Positions 18,222 to 27,700 of a stretch of 64,000 nucleotides of DNA are shown here, piece by piece. Below the pieces are notes generated by a model, which made no database searches, was not told the origin of the DNA, and saw nothing but the letters and a program-made list of their open reading frames with translations. Positions within the stretch are counted from its first letter, which is position 1. Each line of letters opens with the position of its first letter. The stretch is from Anthocerotibacter panamensis C109 (lineage in GTDB: Bacteria > Cyanobacteriota > Cyanobacteriia > Gloeobacterales > Anthocerotibacteraceae). A program made the translations under genes and the position numbers. The DNA lies in NCBI RefSeq assembly GCF_018389385.1, contig NZ_CP062698.1, forward strand, positions 1-64,000. Reading direction: 5' to 3'.

Positions 18222-18584
18222 TTGACCATGGGACAACAAAAAAATGTAGATGCACGTTGGACCCAAAAGAGCAACGCATCCAACTTTGGATACAAAAAAC
18301 ATACGGATCTAACCAGTGACCCCTCGTCCGTTACGTCCTTGCTGAAAGCAGGGGGAGCAACGAATATACAGGCTGTAGCGGAAGCGGGAAGCCATGGAAT
18401 CACCTGTGCGGAAGACTGGTGGACGATTGTAATGGGATCTGGATATAGAGGTACAGTTGAGCAGTTAGATCCAGCTATACGGGACCGAGTCCGGCAAGCG
18501 AATATACAGCAGGTTCGGGATGCCGGGATTCGTTTATTGGAGGTAAGCATGGTATACGCTGTGGCCCAAAAAGAGTGCTCATAA
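18222..18584 (+). pseudogene. Chimeric relic: IS5-type transposase fragment joined to a methyltransferase tail
   Basis: One open frame holds two unrelated pieces. Residues about 3-29 (NVDARWTQKSNASNFGYKKH) match the conserved DARWTKK...YGYKNH segment of IS5-family DDE transposases. From about residue 31 on it reads like the C-terminal third of a class I SAM-dependent methyltransferase: LLKAGGATNIQAVAEAG, CAEDWWTIVMGSGYRG, then TVEQLDPAIRDRVRQANIQQ and an LLEVSMVYAVAQK beta-strand end. Neither domain is complete, so it is probably a non-functional fusion left by insertion and deletion. The catalytic parts of both are missing. Confidence 0.65.
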
Positions 18585-18773
18585 AGGCTGTCGGCTGCTA
18601 CTAGATTTTGGAATTTTGCTGAACTGTGACTTGTGGCGGGCCGTGTCTTCACCCTGCCTATGGTTTTGTTGACACTTCTGTCTGGGAGCGACCAGAACCC
18701 AGAGCGGCGGCTGTGCTTGCAGGCATGGCTTCCCCCGGCGCAACCCTATGGAACCCCGGAAATGACTGCCCTC

Positions 18774-19403
18774 TTACCCGACTTGAGTAAAGCCCGATGT
18801 GCCGTCAGCGAGGAGTTCTCGGACTATCCAAGCGACGGGCTGCTTGGGTTTTACCTGATATGTCTGGAGTCCCAGGGTTTGAGCTACGGCAATATTGAGC
18901 GGTGAATCGTCGATAAACAAGGTCTCGGCGGGGAGGAAGTGCATTTGCTCGAACACTCCATGGAAGATCTCCGGCTCTGGCTTGCGCCATCCGCACTGGT
19001 ACGAGAAAAAGCAGCGTTCGAACTGGGCAAAGAGTCCAGCGCATTCCTGGGCGATGGCTTGGTAGTGTAACTCGTTGATGTTGCTGAGTAAGGCCAACCG
19101 ATAGCGGGACTTCAGATGCGCTACGTAGCTCAGGCTCTCAGGGAAGAGCGACAGGAGCAGCGCATTATAAGCCCGGTCCAATCCCCCATCGCTGGCGGTG
19201 GTCCCGAGGTAGCCACGCAACTGCTCACGAAACTCGACGGTTGTGATGCGCCCTGCTTCGTAGCGGCTAAACAACTCAGCTTGGTCGGTGAGCGCATACT
19301 GTACCGACTGATGAGCTGACAGGTCTTGCAGCGCTTGGTACGTGAGCCCGTAGTCGATGTCGTAGAGAACACCGCCGAGGTCAAAGATAATATTGCGCAG
19401 CAC
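18774..19403 (-). CDS. HAD-superfamily hydrolase (subfamily IA, YihX-like)
   Basis: About 209 residues from a GTG at 19403 preceded by GGAG, six bases away; a GTG 13 codons upstream is less likely. All HAD motifs are visible: IIFDLGGVLYDID (nucleophile Asp and second Asp), LALLSNINELH (motif II Ser), the lysine in CGWRKPEPEIFHGV, and FIDDSPLN (motif IV acidic pair). The helical cap lies between motifs I and II. Likely a small-molecule phosphatase, for example of sugar phosphates, but the substrate is not readable. It is divergent from another HAD gene 108 bp away. Confidence 0.88.
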   Translation of the reverse strand: MLRNIIFDLGGVLYDIDYGLTYQALQDLSAHQSVQYALTDQAELFSRYEAGRITTVEFREQLRGYLGTTASDGGLDRAYNALLLSLFPESLSYVAHLKSRYRLALLSNINELHYQAIAQECAGLFAQFERCFFSYQCGWRKPEPEIFHGVFEQMHFLPAETLFIDDSPLNIAVAQTLGLQTYQVKPKQPVAWIVRELLADGTSGFTQVG

Positions 19404-19510
19404 GGGTGACTCCAGGGACCAACCCCAGTTTAGAACAGGCACAGTGTCCGCGAAGACCCGCTAGACACCTAGAGAGCGCTAGAGTAACTCAGGGAGCGCA
19501 GCAGGTTTCG

Positions 19511-20197
19511 GTGAAAAAGCTGGTCTTATTTGATATTGACGGCACGATTATGAATGTCTTCGGCGCGGGCTCTCGCTCTCTGCTGACTGTACTCACAGCC
19601 GTCTTCGGGCGGGAGGCGAATCTGGAGGGCTATTCGATGAGCGGCAAGACCGATACGCAGATCGTGCTGGAACTAGTCGAGCGCTCGGGCGGGACGCGCT
19701 CGGAGGTCTTCCCGGTGCTCGAGAAAGTCTGGCAGGGGTATATCGATGGGCTAGCGCAGGCGCTGCCCCGTTTGCAGCCGCAGGTTTTTCCGGGAATCCC
19801 CGAACTTCTCGGGCAGTTAGCGGAGCACCCAGATGTGGTCCTCGGACTGCTGACCGGCAATGTCGAGCGGGCGGCATGGCTGAAGTTACGCCGGGTAGAT
19901 CTCGATGGATACTTTTGCTTGGGCGCTTTTGGTGACTGCGCCCCGGAGCGCCGCCTACTCCCGGAGGTAGCGGTGGCGGGTGCACAACGCTTGACGGGCA
20001 AGCACTTCGTCGGGAAGGACGTGGTCATCATCGGCGACACCCCCAACGACATCCTGTGTGGGCAACACCTCGGGGTGAAAGCGGTGGCAGTGGCGACGGG
20101 CAAGTTCTCGATGGCGCAGTTGGCTCCCTATCGAGCGGATTGCCTTTTGCCAGACTTTGCCGATCTCTCGCAGGCACTAGATGGGATCTTAGGTTGA
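19511..20197 (+). CDS. HAD-superfamily phosphatase (phosphoglycolate-phosphatase-like)
   Basis: About 228 aa from the GTG at 19511, where the protein begins VKKLVLFDIDGTIMNVFGAG (motif I DxDGT). Motif II is LGLLTGNVERAAWLKLRR and motif IV IIGDTPNDILCG. The alpha-helical cap is of the PGP/beta-PGM class. The LTGN(V) form of motif II is seen in a subgroup near phosphoglycolate phosphatases. Cytoplasmic phosphatase, substrate not established. An in-frame ATG at 19406 would add 35 unrelated residues and overlap the divergent HAD promoter, so it is not used here. Confidence 0.85.
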   Translation: MKKLVLFDIDGTIMNVFGAGSRSLLTVLTAVFGREANLEGYSMSGKTDTQIVLELVERSGGTRSEVFPVLEKVWQGYIDGLAQALPRLQPQVFPGIPELLGQLAEHPDVVLGLLTGNVERAAWLKLRRVDLDGYFCLGAFGDCAPERRLLPEVAVAGAQRLTGKHFVGKDVVIIGDTPNDILCGQHLGVKAVAVATGKFSMAQLAPYRADCLLPDFADLSQALDGILG

Positions 20198-20261
20198 AGG
20201 GTCCGGTCCAGCGCGTTGTACAGTGTAAGTAATGTCTAGCCAGACTGCTAGGAGCTGAGTC

Positions 20262-20618
20262 ATGAATTGGGTCAAAGTCCTCTCCCAAAGCGAATTGCCG
20301 CAGGATGCCCGCAAAGTCGTGAGCATAGGCGACCGCAAAATCCTGCTCCTGCACCACAGCGGGCAGGTCTACGCTATGGATAACGCCTGCCCGCACCTCA
20401 AACTTCCGCTCAAAAGCGGGAAGATCCAGGATGGGGCTATCGTCTGCCCCTTCCACCGCAGCGCTTTTGACCTCAGGACCGGGAATGTCACAGCCTGGAG
20501 CACCTTTCCCCCCTTAGTCGGGAGCCTCCTGGGTGCGATCTCCAGCGCAAAAGCCGTAGCTGTCTTTCCGACTCGGGTAGACCAAGGCAGTATTTTTGTG
20601 GGTGTTGAAAACGCGTGA
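20262..20618 (+). CDS. Rieske-type [2Fe-2S] ferredoxin
   Basis: 118 residues with a Rieske cluster site: first pair CPHL (Cys-Pro-His) in DNACPHLKLPLKSG and second pair CPFHRS in GAIVCPFHRSAFDLRTG, so two Cys and two His ligands are present. The fold matches the small NirD/ferredoxin-like Rieske group rather than the b6f Rieske, because no transmembrane anchor or signal peptide exists. It is a soluble electron carrier whose partner is not encoded nearby. ATG with AGGAG eight bases upstream. Confidence 0.93.
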   Translation: MNWVKVLSQSELPQDARKVVSIGDRKILLLHHSGQVYAMDNACPHLKLPLKSGKIQDGAIVCPFHRSAFDLRTGNVTAWSTFPPLVGSLLGAISSAKAVAVFPTRVDQGSIFVGVENA

Positions 20619-20812
20619 GCGGTTTTGAATGGTTGCCTCACTGCTGTAGCCATCCGCTAGCCTGGGCAGGAATAGCCCGATTCACGGGAGTTCTGTCTTC
20701 CCTTGCCGCTCGGATTCCTGCCTTAGAGCGCAATCAAAATGTATCCTGGAGAACTGTTGTATTGCGCTATAGTATCGTAGAGTGACCGATAGTTATTCTT
20801 AGCTGGATTTTT

Positions 20813-21235
20813 ATGACTGCCAGAGAAGACGTACAACCTGTAGCAAAGCGCCGCTCCTGGCGTGTGGCGGAGAACCTTTCTTCTAGTTTTAGTTATGCCT
20901 GGGCTGGAGTCGTCTACTGTGCGACCACCCAACGCAATTTCCGCATCCATTTAGCCGTAGGGGTTCTGGCAGTTTCCCTGGGCATTTATGAGGGCATTTC
21001 GCCCCTGGAATTCGCCGTAATCGGGCTCACCATTGCGCTGGTTCTCACCTTCGAGTTGCTCAATACGGCGCTAGAGGCAGTGGTTGATTTGACGGTGGGA
21101 GAGCGCTACCATGAACTCGCTAAAGTTGCCAAGGATTCTGCGGCTGGTGCGGTACTCATTGCTGCTATCGGGGCACTCTTCGTCGCGGGTTGGATCTTGG
21201 TTCCACCCCTGATGTTCCGAGTCGTACATCTTTGA
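20813..21235 (+). CDS. dgkA: DgkA-family lipid kinase (diacylglycerol or undecaprenol kinase)
   Basis: 140-residue integral membrane kinase with three helices. The signature ELLNTALEAVVDL carries the catalytic Glu and the Asn/Glu metal site, followed by AKDSAAGAVLIAAIGA. A cytoplasmic N-terminal extension (about 20 residues) precedes the amphipathic helix (FSYAWAGVVYCATTQRNFRI). In cyanobacteria and Gram-positives such enzymes phosphorylate undecaprenol or diacylglycerol; the sequence does not decide which. Monocistronic as far as can be seen. Confidence 0.92.
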   Translation: MTAREDVQPVAKRRSWRVAENLSSSFSYAWAGVVYCATTQRNFRIHLAVGVLAVSLGIYEGISPLEFAVIGLTIALVLTFELLNTALEAVVDLTVGERYHELAKVAKDSAAGAVLIAAIGALFVAGWILVPPLMFRVVHL

Positions 21236-21352
21236 CTTTGCTCCCAAGGGCGCTACAGGGCAAAACTTTTGGGTTGTGGACTGGTGGCGCTGGGTCCGGT
21301 GTTTCTTGGTGAAAAGGGCTTTACACTGTCTGGGTAGCCGCAACAGGTCCTG

Positions 21353-22849
21353 ATGCACCGTCCTAATCCCTTTCATACCTTGACTTTTGAACCAGCGCTG
21401 GAAGCTCTGGGGGACGACTATCATGATGTCGTGGCAGCAGCGGAGTTTCCTCGCCATACGTTGCGGTTTCGCAATGATGCCCTCTTGTCCACGCTAGGGC
21501 TGCCACCTACGCAGGTGACCGAGGAAGACTGGATAGCTGCTTTCGGACGTTTTGAGGGGGAGCGTGCGTTTTTGGCGCTACGCTATCACGGGTATCAATT
21601 CGGAGCGTACAACCCTTATCTGGGGGATGGGCGGGGATTTCTCTGGGGGCAGGTGCGCGGTATAGATGGCGGGCTCTACGACTTGGGGACCAAGGGCTCG
21701 GGGACGACTCCTTATTCGCGCAGTGCTGATGGACGGCTGACCCTCAAAGGTGGGGTGCGCGAAGTATTAGCCGCCGAAGCGCTGCATCGCTTGGGAGTCC
21801 GCACCTCCCGCTGTCTGTGCTTGATTGAGACTGGAGAAGCGCTCTATCGCTCGGACGAACCCGCCCCTGCTCGCTCCTCGGTCATGGTCCGCGTCAGCCG
21901 TTCGCATATCCGCTTTGGCACTTTTGAGCGCTTGCACTATTTGGGGCGCAAGGACTTGATCCTAAAACTCCTCGACCATGTCCTCACGGTCTATTACCCG
22001 CATCTGTTAGGTGAACCCAATGCCTACCAACTTTTTTATACCGAACTGGTCGAGCGGACGGCTCAATTGGCCGCTCAATGGATGGCGGCGGGCTTTTGCC
22101 ATGCTGTACTCAATACCGACAATATGTCCATCACCGGGGAGAGCTTTGATTATGGTCCCTGGGCTTTTATTCCCACCTACGACCCTGGTTTCACCGCAGC
22201 CTCCTTCGACTACTTCGGGCGCTACTGTTACGCCAACCAACCCCATGCCTGCCGCTGGAATCTGGAGATGCTGCAACGCCCCCTAGAGGCGGTCCTAGCT
22301 CCTGAGGAAATGGCGGTGGGTCTGGCTGTGTTCGAGGATTGCTATCACCGGACTTATCAAGAGCGGATGCTGGCAAGGTTGGGCTTTGCACCGCCGATGA
22401 CGCTCCCGGCACTGGAGCTACTCCGGCAGACGATCCAAATGCTCTACGACACGCAGGTGGGCTACCACCGTTTTTTTAGCGACCTCACCGGGCAATTTAC
22501 GCCTAGGTGGCGTGAGGATAAGCAGTGGATGCTCATGCTGCATGATTTTGACTTGACCTTGGCACAGCAAAACCTCTTCGCTTCCTGGCGTGACTGCTAC
22601 TTTGGGTTACTCAACACTTTGCCCTCAGACCAGATGCCTGAAATTACCCAACGCTTGCGCCAACATAACCCGGACACAGTGCTTCTACGTCCGGTAATCG
22701 AGGCTGTCTGGAATCCTATTGTCTACGCAGATAACTGGGAGCCTTTTTATGCGTTACTCCAGGAGGTTAGCGCCCCGGCTAGGGCTGGGAGTCCGTCAAT
22801 CGGTCAGACGCTTGGAGAGGGCCTGGACGGTGGGATAGTTCCAGAGTAA
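21353..22849 (+). CDS. selO: Protein adenylyltransferase SelO (YdiU family)
   Basis: Pseudokinase-fold enzyme that transfers AMP to protein Ser/Thr/Tyr, linked to oxidative stress. 498 aa. Family hallmarks: [16 protein letters not shown]-like segment ([18 protein letters not shown]), [13 protein letters not shown] with the glycine-rich nucleotide loop, and the active-site block [20 protein letters not shown] holding Asn and Asp. The C-terminus lacks the Cys/Sec pair seen in some SelO proteins. Its last 54 bases overlap the convergent ACP gene, so transcription from the lipid-synthase operon runs into it. Confidence 0.94.
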   Translation: MHRPNPFHTLTFEPALEALGDDYHDVVAAAEFPRHTLRFRNDALLSTLGLPPTQVTEEDWIAAFGRFEGERAFLALRYHGYQFGAYNPYLGDGRGFLWGQVRGIDGGLYDLGTKGSGTTPYSRSADGRLTLKGGVREVLAAEALHRLGVRTSRCLCLIETGEALYRSDEPAPARSSVMVRVSRSHIRFGTFERLHYLGRKDLILKLLDHVLTVYYPHLLGEPNAYQLFYTELVERTAQLAAQWMAAGFCHAVLNTDNMSITGESFDYGPWAFIPTYDPGFTAASFDYFGRYCYANQPHACRWNLEMLQRPLEAVLAPEEMAVGLAVFEDCYHRTYQERMLARLGFAPPMTLPALELLRQTIQMLYDTQVGYHRFFSDLTGQFTPRWREDKQWMLMLHDFDLTLAQQNLFASWRDCYFGLLNTLPSDQMPEITQRLRQHNPDTVLLRPVIEAVWNPIVYADNWEPFYALLQEVSAPARAGSPSIGQTLGEGLDGGIVPE

Positions 22850-23059
22850 GGTCGGGCTGAGGCGGTGGCCCAGCCACTTCTCCAGACGACCCAGGATCGC
22901 TAAGCCCTGCGCAGAAGTTAGCCCATAATTCGCCAGGGGTTCGGTAGGGTCGATCTCATCGGGGGTGAGTTCCAGGCGTTCAGCCAGATGTATAAGTAAC
23001 CAGTCCTCCACTTCCTGCACGGTGCGATTCGGCTTGAGGTCGTCGGTCGTCGGGTTCAT
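22796..23059 (-). CDS. Free-standing acyl carrier protein
   Basis: 87-residue ACP. The phosphopantetheine serine lies in [17 protein letters not shown], a polyketide-type variant (LTS rather than DSL). The C-terminal [21 protein letters not shown] is typical of carrier proteins that pair with acyl-activating or polyketide enzymes in cyanobacteria. CTGGAG precedes the ATG. It is the last gene of the leftward lipid-synthase operon, 16 bp after the PfaD-type gene. Role inferred: carrier for starter or product acyl chain. Its 3' end overlaps selO. Confidence 0.9.
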   Translation of the reverse strand: MNPTTDDLKPNRTVQEVEDWLLIHLAERLELTPDEIDPTEPLANYGLTSAQGLAILGRLEKWLGHRLSPTLLWNYPTVQALSKRLTD

Positions 23060-23075
23060 GGCATTACATCTCCAG

Positions 23076-24683
23076 CTAGCGGCGGGTGGGTAGATAACTG
23101 GCGCATTCGGCAGGGAGTTGAATGCCCTGGGCCTGTAAGCTTTGGACGCGGTACAAGTAAGCAGCCCCAGTCATGATCTGACGGGCGACCTCCACGACCT
23201 GGCGCTGGTTGGGTTCAGCTAGATAGGAGCCGCGTACCCAGTCGTTAAACGCACCCATCGCCGGTCCACACCAGACCTGATAGTCCAGCTTGTAGTCAGG
23301 GTCGTTGGTGCGAGCCCAGCGTGAGGAGAGGCCCAGGTACCAACGAAAAATCAAGGCCATCTTGCGCTTAGGATTTTCGGCGGCCCGCTGGATCTGCTCG
23401 GGGTCACGTCGGGCGAAAAAAGCCACCGTCTCTTCCCAAACCGAATCGAGGCTCCGTTTGAAAATCTGTTGCTCCAGTTGCTCGCGCTGGGCTGCTGGGA
23501 TCGCTTCTATCGCGTCATAGCTGCGGTAGAGTTCGTAGAGCTTCTGGGCTCGGACAGGGAAGAACGTCCCGCGCTTCAACACTTGTAGCTTCACGCCCTG
23601 TTCAAACATATCTGCTGCCGGGGCCATCACGACATCAGTCATTGCGCACTGGGCCAAGAGTGTCTTGATGTGCTCCGAAGTCCCTGACTCGACGCAGGAC
23701 TGATTGACCGAGCCGGTCACCACATAAGCTGCACCCATCATGAAAGCCGCTAGGGCTGCCTGAGGTGTCCCGATCCCCCCAGCGGCTCCGACCCGTACTT
23801 TTTGGGTATAGCCGCAGCGCTGATGGACTTCATCGCGCAGGGCGAGCACAGAAGGGAGCAGACAGACCAGGGGCCGGTTGTCGGTGTGTCCGCCGGAGTC
23901 GGCTTCCACGGTAATGTCGTCGGCCATAGGCACCTGCTGGGCTAGAGCAGCCTGGGTCTCGGTGATGCGTCCCTGGCTGACCAGTTCACGCAACAGGTTG
24001 AGGGAGGCGGGTTGCAAAAATTTCAGCGCGACTTCACGGCGGGAGATTTTGGCAATGATTTTGTTTTGGACGCGGATGCAGTTGGCGCTGTCTAGGCTCA
24101 ATCCGGCGGCCCGGAAGTAGACGAGGTTGGGGGTCAGGTCCATAAATGCGGAGGCCTCGACCGTCTGCACACCGTATTTAAGGTATAGGCCAACTGCGCT
24201 CTGCTCCAGGATAGGCTCGTTGGGGCTGTGAATCAGGTTAAAAGCAGCACTGCGGGGGCCAAGCGCTTGCTGGATGCGCTGAATCGCCTGCTCAAGGCGG
24301 GTGGGGGAGAGGCCACCCGCGCCAAAGGAACCCAGAAGTCCAGCCTGACCAAGGGTGATAACCAGTTCTTCGGAGGCGATCCCACCCGCCATAGCCCCGG
24401 TAGCATAGGCCCAATCCACGTCATAGCTCGCGCGAAAAGCGGGGTCTCCGAGCTGGTCGGGGCGCATCGGCGGCAGGAACGCGACCAGATCCCCCGCGCC
24501 CCGACTGCTGATGAAACGGAGGTTACCCTCCCGGATAAGACCGATACGGCCTTCCTCGCAGATGACATAGAGCGATTGGTCGAGGTCCAGGAGCATAGCC
24601 TGGATGCCTGCTCCATCAAAGGCAACCGTGGGCGGCAACCGGGTGGTAGCCATCCCATTATTTTCCACTACAGCTTGTTGCAT
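23076..24683 (-). CDS. pfaD: PfaD-type trans-acting enoyl reductase
   Basis: FMN-dependent TIM-barrel enoyl reductase of the nitropropane-dioxygenase superfamily that works in trans with PUFA, heterocyst-glycolipid and trans-AT synthases. Motifs: the N-terminal GAMAGGIASEELVITLGQAG, the flavin site ADDITVEADSGGHTDNRPL, and VGAAGGIGTPQAALAAFMMG with TGSVNQSCVESG. The C-terminal helical domain (YKLDYQVWCGPAMGAFNDWV) is characteristic of PfaD. The ATG at 24683 has CAGGAG six bases ahead, preferred over a GTG at 24707 that overlaps the stop of the upstream gene. 535 aa. Confidence 0.93.
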   Translation of the reverse strand: MQQAVVENNGMATTRLPPTVAFDGAGIQAMLLDLDQSLYVICEEGRIGLIREGNLRFISSRGAGDLVAFLPPMRPDQLGDPAFRASYDVDWAYATGAMAGGIASEELVITLGQAGLLGSFGAGGLSPTRLEQAIQRIQQALGPRSAAFNLIHSPNEPILEQSAVGLYLKYGVQTVEASAFMDLTPNLVYFRAAGLSLDSANCIRVQNKIIAKISRREVALKFLQPASLNLLRELVSQGRITETQAALAQQVPMADDITVEADSGGHTDNRPLVCLLPSVLALRDEVHQRCGYTQKVRVGAAGGIGTPQAALAAFMMGAAYVVTGSVNQSCVESGTSEHIKTLLAQCAMTDVVMAPAADMFEQGVKLQVLKRGTFFPVRAQKLYELYRSYDAIEAIPAAQREQLEQQIFKRSLDSVWEETVAFFARRDPEQIQRAAENPKRKMALIFRWYLGLSSRWARTNDPDYKLDYQVWCGPAMGAFNDWVRGSYLAEPNQRQVVEVARQIMTGAAYLYRVQSLQAQGIQLPAECASYLPTRR

Positions 24684-24706
24684 AACGTTCTCCTGTAGAT
24701 CATGCA

Positions 24707-27700
24707 CTACCGGGACCGGCTCCAGGCTACGGAGGAGGACTGCTCTGGGACAGCTTCAGGGTGGTCTGCTTGGAGCGCTTCCTGGCACAGATCAAGGTGC
24801 ATCATGAGCAATGCCCCTAGCTGTTGCAAGGATTGGTTCCGGGAGCGTAGAAAGGTGATGTGGGCCTGGGTTGCCAGCATCAGGTTTGAATGGAGTCCTT
24901 CGTAGGTAGTGGGGGACGCTTGGGGCTGAGCGGTAAGGGCGGCTGGAGTAGGTTGCTGAGCTGTCAGGGGCGGCTGGAAGGTAATCATAATGGGCGACTC
25001 CGTAGATGTTGCTGGCTGAGATGCAGAGACCTGGAGGGCTACTTTGAGGCTTGCCGCTCGTGCTAGGAGCGTATCGCGGATGCGAGCGCCGCCCAGGGTG
25101 ACCGTTTTGAGCAGTGTTCTCGGGGCGGGAGGGCTTGGGGGGGGATAGAGCGGGGACAGATCTAGGGGGACTTGGTGGGCGACGAGTTTTGCCAGGAGTT
25201 GGATCAGGCTGGTGTGGTCGTCGCTCCCTCTTTTATTTATCGAAACGGTCACATGCTCCTGCCCCTGGAGGATTTCGCTGATCCAGCGCGAGCAGGTGCT
25301 CCCGGCTCCTAGCTCAACAAAAATTCGGGCTCCATCCTCCCAAACTTGCCGGACTAGACGCGGGAAATCCACCTGCTGGCAGAGCCCCTGCCCGATGGTC
25401 TGCCCGAGGGCTTGGCTGTCGAGGGGAACGGGCTGATAGGTTGCGGAGCTATAGAACGTGACGGGGGGAACTGTGCCAAGCGGCAGCGTATTCAGGGCCG
25501 CAAGCTCGGCGTAGGCACCCTGCATCGGGTCGCAGTGCAGGACATGGTGGGCAGGAGCCTGAAAGGTATCGCATCCAAGACGGGCAATCACGCGCTCGCA
25601 GGCTTGCCGCTCACCGACGATTACCACTTCTTCTGTCGTATTGATGTGGGTGATATAGACCCGAGATTCGGCTTTGACTTGGGCGCAGACAGTGGGTGCG
25701 GGGGCCATCACCACGTAAGTACGCCACCAGTCGGGACCTTGCTCGCAGGCTAATTTCCAGTGGGCACGTACCAAAATCTTAGGCCCACTCAGGTGGGTCC
25801 GCAGGAGTGGCGAGGCGCGCAGACGTGCAGAACTGGCATCGATGTTGTCCCAGATTCCTAGGGCGTAGAACATGCTCGTCTCTCCCAGACTGTAGCCAAA
25901 AGCCGCTTGGGGCCTGAGGCCAAAGTAGTCACCCAGCAAGGCGGTGCAGAGGACTGAAAAACCAATGCCAGATTCCAGCATGGCGACGGCATCAGCGCTA
26001 AACCGTTCTTCCTGCTCCTCCCGCTGGAGTGCTGTGAGGGGGGTCTGACTGCGCGGGTAGAGGTAGTGCTCGTGCAATAACCCGCTAGGATCGTTGGTCA
26101 TGCGCTCTAGGTGGCGGTGGCCTTCCGGGAAGAGGCGCAGGAGGGTGCGTCCCAGCCCAAGATAGGAATTAAACGCTCCAGGATAAACAAAGGCGACGTT
26201 CCCTTCTCCCCCCAGAGGATTGGCGCTGAAGTAGCTGCCCTGGGGCGTTTTCCAGTCTTTTTTCTGGGCGAAGGCTCCGGGTAGCCCCTTTAAGGCCCGC
26301 TGGATCTGCTGACCTAGCGCTTGATCGTCCCCTGCGACTAACACCAGACTATAGGCAGCTTTGCGGTGACGATAGACCCCATAGCACTGACGGGCGAGGT
26401 CGGGTAGAGGGAGCCCTTGGGTCAGGGTCTGCTGTAACCCCTGAAGTTGTGCTAAAAGCTCGGCTTGGTCCTGGGCACTCAAGGGAAACAGGTACAGGGG
26501 TTGCTGGTCTAGACGATGGCGGAGTGTATCTACCTGTTGAGGCTCCTCACGGAGGATGAGATGGACACAGGCCCCATCCATGCCCGAGCCATGGAGGGCA
26601 GCGACCCGGATGGGGGCGGTGCTACTCAAGAGCCAAGGCTGCGCTTCCTCGGGGACATAGAAGGGACTGTCGGGAGTGAGCGGTAGCGGGGATGGGCCAG
26701 CGACCAAATAGCGATGGTAGAGGCAGAGGGCAGTTTTGACCAAGCCCGCGAGCCCCGCCGCCGCATGGGTATACCCGATATTGGCCTGCACGCTACCCAG
26801 GGCACAGGTGAGGCCGGGTCGGGTTTGGTAAACCTGAGCCAGACCGAGACCTCCGGTGTGGAGTCTGCCACAGGTCTCGATATAGCCGATCCAGGAAGGG
26901 TCTACCCCAGCTTCAGCCAGGGCATGGCGGCAGGCTAGCGCGGCTTCTTCCTCTGGATGGTCGGTGGGCTCGGACATAGCAGCAATAGCGTCGATCACGG
27001 CATAGATCCGCTTATTGGCCTGTCGAGCATCGGCGGGGCGCTTTAGGACTACGGCGGCAGCGCCTTCTCCGACCGGACCCACCGGAGACTCGGTCAACTG
27101 GGTCAACTGATGGTGTAGCAAGACCTGCTCGGCCCCGCCCGCCAAATCCACCGCTCCGACCAAGACGGCCTCAAACTCCCCTGTACTGAGCAGGAGTCGA
27201 GCACACTCCAGCGCTTTGAAGGCGGAATGCTCTTCTGCCAATAGGGTAAAAGCTGGGCCGGTGAAGTCCCAGTGGGATGAAATGCGACTGGCGAGGATAT
27301 TGCCGATCATGCCCACATACTCAAGAGCTGAGGCAGTGGGATGGAGACACTCCTGGACCAGTGTGGTCAATGGCTGCGGTGAAGTCCACCCGGCCTGAGC
27401 AAGGGCATCGGTCACTTTCTGGGGTAGGTGATAGCGGGCCAAGGCACGGTGTAGGGAGAGTTCTGTGCCCGTAGCAATGACCACAGCCACAGCCGCCCCC
27501 TTGGACAGACCCGCATCCTGGAGCGCCCGGTCAGCCACCCGTAGCATCAATAGCTGCTGGGGATTGAGGTGGGCAATATCCTCAAGCGGGGTGCGAAACT
27601 GAAGCACATCAAAGTCAAAATCAGCCAAGTACGCGCCTCTCGGAACGCTTCCCTGAGCTAGGCCATAGTCCTCTAGGAGTTGCCGCTCGGTGTCAATGCC

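Noticed and set aside
18131-18652. 173-codon minus-strand frame over the chimeric relic
   Set aside because: It is the shadow of the transposase/methyltransferase frame on the other strand; its sequence matches no known protein type.
18633-18905. 90-codon plus-strand frame
   Set aside because: Half of it is antisense to the HAD gene, and it has no ribosome site or recognisable motif.
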